DNA of 64,000 nucleotides from Melioribacteraceae bacterium (GTDB lineage: Bacteria; Bacteroidota; Ignavibacteria; Ignavibacteriales; Melioribacteraceae): the NCBI GenBank assembly GCA_021739765.1, contig JAIPBD010000002.1, positions 186,001-250,000 of the forward strand. The letters are read 5' to 3'. The translations under genes were made by a program, and so were the position numbers. The notes beneath the pieces were generated by a model, which saw nothing but the letters and a program-made list of their open reading frames with translations, was not told where the DNA came from and made no database searches. Shown piece after piece: positions 60,503-64,000 of this stretch. The first letter of the stretch is position 1. The number at the start of each line of letters is the position of its first letter.

Positions 60503-60788
60503 TTTTTTACTCCCACTAGTTATTAGATATTATTTAGATATAATTGTGAACTTTTATTATTCGGTTTCTCCTCCCAAAAGAAACATGCCGTCTAATTTAT
60601 TTAGTTGTTTTGCTCTGTTTGACTAAATTACTTAGTTATTACGAATGCAAATATATATTTATTTTAGGCATTTCAAAGAGATTGGTTTACTAATGTGGGA
60701 TTTTTGACAGTATTTCTACATCACTTTACATATTATGACATATTCTGACACATTTGGAGTCAGAAGATGCAGAGTTGGAGTTGAATTG

Positions 60789-61202
60789 TTACGCGGTTAT
60801 AATTTCTTTAAGATTTCTGATAATAATCAGCAGCTGTTTTTCTTTTATAAATTCTTGAATTAGATCAATATTTATCCACTTGCGCTTCCGGAAGTCTTCC
60901 TCCCATTTTTTATGTACTTCGGTGACTTTAAGCGGATAGTAAACAACTTTACATTTACCGCCCCATTTCTTATAGACTTGGGCACCAAGAATTACATTTA
61001 TTATTTTACCGTCGATACCGGCTTCTTCAACAGCTTCTTTGCGCGCTGCTTCCTGGGCACTGTATCCGTTATCAATTATTCCTTTCGGGATTATCCATCT
61101 TTTGTCTTTTCTTGATCTTATAATTAGAATTTCAAATTTATCGTCTCCATTCTTGCGAAATGGAACCACACCGGATTGTTGAAATATTTTTTCTATTTTC
61201 AT
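60789..61202 (-). CDS. NUDIX hydrolase with altered Nudix box
   Basis: A 137-aa protein. It has the diphosphoinositol/dinucleoside-polyphosphate type opening (SGVVPFR...ILIIRSRKDKRWIIPKG). The Nudix box is GIIDNGYSAQEAARKEAVEEAG: the first Glu is Tyr and the Arg of the RE pair is Lys, but both downstream Glu of EExG are kept. Activity is plausible but metal binding may differ. It lies divergent to the HD-PycTM gene with about 150 bases between. Confidence 0.85.
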   Translation of the reverse strand: MKIEKIFQQSGVVPFRKNGDDKFEILIIRSRKDKRWIIPKGIIDNGYSAQEAARKEAVEEAGIDGKIINVILGAQVYKKWGGKCKVVYYPLKVTEVHKKWEEDFRKRKWINIDLIQEFIKEKQLLIIIRNLKEIITA

Positions 61203-61350
61203 TAGCAGGAAGTAAATATTTATTAAATATGAGAGTTGAAGGAAATTTAATTTCCTTTATGCAAATAACAAAGTTATTTGGTCCTAAAATCTTTGATTTT
61301 ATTCCCTACAAAACCTAATTTGAAGTTTATGTAATTTGGAATCGGCAAAC

Positions 61351-62562
61351 ATGATTGATCAGAATAACATTATCGATATTAAAGAATTTGTGACAAACAA
61401 ATTCAAAGAGAAAGAATATGCGGTTTTCCTTTACCATAATCTTACTCATACACAACAAGTTGTTACTACCGTAAAATGGTTGGGAGATGAATTAAAACTT
61501 GCTGAAGAAGAAGTAAATTTGCTAATTGCCGCCGCCTGGTTTCATGATCTCGGATATGTTAATAATTCTGAGAATCATGAAGCTGAAAGCGCCGCTATCG
61601 CAGAGAAATACCTTACAGATAAAGGGACTGACCGTGGTTCAATAGAAAAAATAAAAGAGCTGATTGCATCAACACATTTATCGAAAAAACCATCAAACAT
61701 TCTTGAAGAAGTAATTTGCGACGCAGATTTGATTCATATGGGCTCTGAGAACTTCCTCCGCAAATCGAATTTACTGAAAATTGAATTCGAGCAGAGAAAT
61801 AACAAAGTGATTGACGACGCAAAATGGGATGAAGAATCATTCGAATTTTTGCAAAGTAATCAATTCCACACCCTGCCGGCAATTGAAAAATTTGGAGCAC
61901 AGCGAGAGCAAAATATTATTGAGTTAAACAAAAGAATCAAGAAACACAAAAAGAAATCAGCTCAAAAAAAACATGAATCCCATGAAAAAGCGAAAGAGGA
62001 TAAAAAAGCTACACGCGGTGTAGAAACAATGTTCCGAAACGTGATGCGCACTCATGTTAGTTTTAGCGCAATGGCGGATAATAAAGCTAATATTATGATA
62101 AGTGTGAACACATTAATATTAACCGCCGTAGTCGCGATTTTATCCCGCAAATTGGATTCCAATCCGCACCTTATTATTCCTACAATAATTATTACCGTGG
62201 TTTGTTTGGTTACATTAATTTTCGCGACTCTCGTTACCAGACCGCAAATTAACCGTGGGACTTTCTCTAAAGACGATATTAAGGAGAAAAAAGCAAATCT
62301 TCTATTTTTTGGCAATTTCTATAATGTCGATTTGAAGGATTTTAATTGGGGAATGAACGCAATGATGCGGGACGGTGATTATTTGTATGATAGTATGATA
62401 AAGGATTTTTATTTCCTCGGGCAAGTTCTCGGTAAAAAATATAAATATTTAAGAATCTGTTACACCATTTTTATGTACGGATTAATTATTTCAGTAATTG
62501 CCTTCGGTATTGCAACTTTTTTTGCGCCGGAAGGAACAGCATTAGGAGATTTCATTGAATAA
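61351..62562 (+). CDS. HD-domain phosphohydrolase fused to a Pycsar-effector-like membrane domain
   Basis: A 403-aa protein. Residues 1-190 are an HD domain with complete metal ligands: His29 and His33 in YHNLTH, His65-Asp66 in WFHDLGY, a later STHLSKK histidine, and DADLIHMG. A charged linker (about 200-225, very Lys/Glu-rich) follows. Residues 228-395 begin FRNVMRTHVSFSAMADNKANIMISVNTLIL and contain four helices, which matches the PycTM (DUF5706) domain of the Pycsar cyclic-nucleotide defence effectors. No nucleotide cyclase gene is in the window. The ATG at 61351 is preferred to a TTG 15 bases upstream. The next gene overlaps by 8 bases. Confidence 0.82.
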   Translation: MIDQNNIIDIKEFVTNKFKEKEYAVFLYHNLTHTQQVVTTVKWLGDELKLAEEEVNLLIAAAWFHDLGYVNNSENHEAESAAIAEKYLTDKGTDRGSIEKIKELIASTHLSKKPSNILEEVICDADLIHMGSENFLRKSNLLKIEFEQRNNKVIDDAKWDEESFEFLQSNQFHTLPAIEKFGAQREQNIIELNKRIKKHKKKSAQKKHESHEKAKEDKKATRGVETMFRNVMRTHVSFSAMADNKANIMISVNTLILTAVVAILSRKLDSNPHLIIPTIIITVVCLVTLIFATLVTRPQINRGTFSKDDIKEKKANLLFFGNFYNVDLKDFNWGMNAMMRDGDYLYDSMIKDFYFLGQVLGKKYKYLRICYTIFMYGLIISVIAFGIATFFAPEGTALGDFIE

Positions 62563-63064
62563 TAAGAAAACACTTTTCATTTGCCGTCATGCCAAATCCA
62601 GTTGGAAAGATTTAAATTTATCCGATAAAGAACGCCCGCTAAATAAAAGAGGAAAACGTGATGCGCCTTTTATGGGTAAACTTCTTTCCGAAAAAGGAGA
62701 AAGGGCCGATTTAATTATTTCCAGCAATGCCGTTCGCGCAGTGCTTACCGCAAAAGCTTACGCTAAGGAATTAGGATACCCAAGTGAAAATATCCGAATC
62801 GTACCAAATATATACGAAGCCGGAAGCAGAGAATTGTTTGGTGTTATAAAACAAATTGATGACCAGTACAACAATGTATTTATGTTCGGTCATAATCCCG
62901 GTTTTACTTTATTATATAATTTTATTACCGATGAACGATTGGATAATATTCCTACAAGCGGAGTTGTTAAGGTTTCTTTCGATGTAAGCTCTTGGAAAGA
63001 AATTGAAGTTGGAGCCGGTTTAACGGATTATTTTGAGTATCCTAAAAAATATCGAAACGGTTAA
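62555..63064 (+). CDS. SixA-like phosphohistidine phosphatase, TTG start
   Basis: A 169-aa histidine-phosphatase family protein. The catalytic RHA motif is LFICRHAKSSWKD at the N-terminus. The later GHNPGF motif near residue 113 holds the second catalytic His. SixA removes phosphate from phospho-His in phosphorelay domains; other members act on small metabolites. The start is TTG at 62555 with an AGGAG site 6 bases upstream. It overlaps the preceding HD-PycTM gene by 8 bases, so the two are translated together. Confidence 0.88.
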   Translation: MNNKKTLFICRHAKSSWKDLNLSDKERPLNKRGKRDAPFMGKLLSEKGERADLIISSNAVRAVLTAKAYAKELGYPSENIRIVPNIYEAGSRELFGVIKQIDDQYNNVFMFGHNPGFTLLYNFITDERLDNIPTSGVVKVSFDVSSWKEIEVGAGLTDYFEYPKKYRNG

Positions 63065-63090
63065 TCGGCTCATTTCAAGTAGCCGAATTA
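63065..63090 (+). terminator. Weak hairpin after the SixA-like gene
   Basis: TCGGCT and AGCCGA pair with flanking A-T pairs across a CATTTCAAGT loop. No T-run follows, so it may be a transcript end stabiliser rather than a terminator. Confidence 0.35.
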
Positions 63091-63168
63091 CATATTGATA
63101 CCGTACTTTTACTCCACAACATTCCCCTATTTTCCGTAATTTTATATGATAAATTAATCTGAATTAAC

Positions 63169-63993
63169 ATGCTTTCTACAATACATTTATTAAATATTCT
63201 GCTGCCCATTTTATATCTGGTGGCGTTCGTTGCTTACACTTACGATTTTATAGGCGAGGCTTCGAATTTCACGAATTCAAAACGGATATTTTTGTTTGTT
63301 ACTCTTTTTCTTCACACAGTTTATCTTCTATTCCGGACGATTGAATTTACACATGCACCAATTACAAATAAATTTGAAATATTTACATTGCTCGCGTTCG
63401 CCGTAAGTTTCTCATATTTTATTTTGGAATTGATGACAGACGTTAGAGGAACCGGACTTTTTATTATTGTCGTTTCGTTTGCGTTTCAAACTGTATCCTC
63501 AATTTTTATCCAAGATCTTGTTGAAGTAAAAGATGTACTAAGGAATGGTCTTTTAGGAATTCATGTTGTCAGCGCAATTATGGGTTATTCCGGTTTTACT
63601 ATTTCTGCGGTTTACGGCATTCTATTTATCGTATTATATAAAAATATCAGGAACAGTAAATTCGGAATAGTTTTTAAAAGGTTACCGAGTCTTGAGATTC
63701 TTGAAACACTCAGTTTTAAATCTCTCTTGATCGGATATGTTTTATTAACAATAGCTATTCTTATTGGTGTGGTTTGGTTGCCAACAGCATTCCCCGATTT
63801 TAAATGGTCGGATCCAAAACTGATTTCAAGTGGTGTTGTTTGGCTAATCTACACAGCAGGAATTACAATTAAATTAAAAGACGGTTGGTACGGGAAAAGA
63901 GTAATCTTTTTCTCCCTAACCGGATTTACAGTCGCGATATCATCGATGATTTTATCCAACTTTTTGGCGGAAAGTTTTCATTCGTTTTATTGA
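63169..63993 (+). CDS. Cytochrome c assembly (CcsA/HemX-like) membrane protein
   Basis: A 274-aa protein with eight predicted helices. Conserved elements are THAPITNKFEIFTLLAFAVSF near residues 64-84, GLLGIHVVSAIMGYSGFTISA near 126-146, and the C-terminal WKSDPK-like KWSDPKLISSGVVWLIYTAG. The heme-binding tryptophan block and histidines are those of the CcsA/ResC family, but the short length matches HemX, which in many genomes lies just before hemA. The window ends 7 bases after the stop, so hemA cannot be checked. Confidence 0.82.
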   Translation: MLSTIHLLNILLPILYLVAFVAYTYDFIGEASNFTNSKRIFLFVTLFLHTVYLLFRTIEFTHAPITNKFEIFTLLAFAVSFSYFILELMTDVRGTGLFIIVVSFAFQTVSSIFIQDLVEVKDVLRNGLLGIHVVSAIMGYSGFTISAVYGILFIVLYKNIRNSKFGIVFKRLPSLEILETLSFKSLLIGYVLLTIAILIGVVWLPTAFPDFKWSDPKLISSGVVWLIYTAGITIKLKDGWYGKRVIFFSLTGFTVAISSMILSNFLAESFHSFY

Positions 63994-64000
63994 TCCGACG

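Noticed and set aside
61351-62562. A complete Pycsar defence operon
   Set aside because: Only the effector-like domain is present. No nucleotide cyclase lies next to it, and neighbours are NUDIX and SixA-like genes.
1-64000. tRNA, rRNA, CRISPR arrays, insertion sequences or prophage
   Set aside because: No TTCRANNC arms in cloverleaf context, no regularly spaced repeats and no transposase or phage genes were found on either strand.

Overview
The window is AT-rich, gene-dense bacterial chromosome. Several traits point to the Ignavibacteria and the wider Bacteroidota/Chlorobiota group. Two secreted proteins end in the NYPNPFNP-type sorting domain of the type IX secretion system (T9SS). CcoN and CcoO are fused. 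There are a TonB-dependent receptor with a carboxypeptidase-like N-terminus, a two-component-regulator propeller sensor, and mainly GGAG/AAGG ribosome sites. Species cannot be fixed from the sequence. I see no rRNA, tRNA, CRISPR array, insertion sequence or prophage.

Layout. 1-5.2 kb: a minus-strand housekeeping run (ptsN-like, hisS, an unknown, rlmB cut by the window edge), a Rossmann-fold orphan, and a Sua5/YciO gene. 5.4-12.5 kb: queC-queF, a tyrosine phenol-lyase, glnD and murI, then a convergent NUDIX/DUF1232 pair. 12.6-22.1 kb: leuS, serS, a two-gene ABC exporter split by a D-2-hydroxyacid dehydrogenase, and fbp. 22.2-25.5 kb: a YfcC-type carrier, a NYN-LOTUS protein and a possible glycosyltransferase. 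25.7-32.6 kb: a three-gene envelope cluster (YHYH lipoprotein, membrane-anchored protein, polysaccharide deacetylase) facing a five-gene minus-strand operon (membrane protein, winged-helix regulator, TPR protein, DUF2141 protein, TonB receptor). 32.9-37.4 kb: a secreted unknown, an SDR, a membrane protein and a PiT-PhoU transporter. 37.5-46.1 kb, minus strand: an extracellular-propeller Ser/Thr kinase, a yeast-type cytosine deaminase, a very large T9SS substrate and a DksA-like protein. 46.2-50.3 kb: a cold-shock-like protein, a cytochrome c-PQQ dehydrogenase fusion and a propeller-type T9SS substrate. 50.3-51.0 kb: a non-coding stretch rich in inverted repeats. 51.0-59.4 kb: a complete cbb3 oxidase locus (copper ATPase, ccoS, ccoNO, ccoQ, ccoP, ccoG, ccoH, TauE/SafE-like). 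59.4-64.0 kb: a relic of a T9SS gene, a TorF-like porin, a NUDIX gene, an HD phosphohydrolase fused to a Pycsar-effector-like membrane domain, a SixA-like phosphatase and a CcsA/HemX-like protein.

How it fits together. The cbb3 locus encodes the oxidase, its copper supply and its assembly factors, which suits respiration at low oxygen. The PQQ dehydrogenase-cytochrome fusion could feed electrons to that chain, and the CcsA/HemX protein belongs to heme handling. TPL, fbp and YfcC suggest amino-acid and organic-acid metabolism. The least explained items are the HD-PycTM-like protein, the propeller-kinase fusion, the relic at 59.5 kb, and the terminator that sits directly against the glnD start codon.
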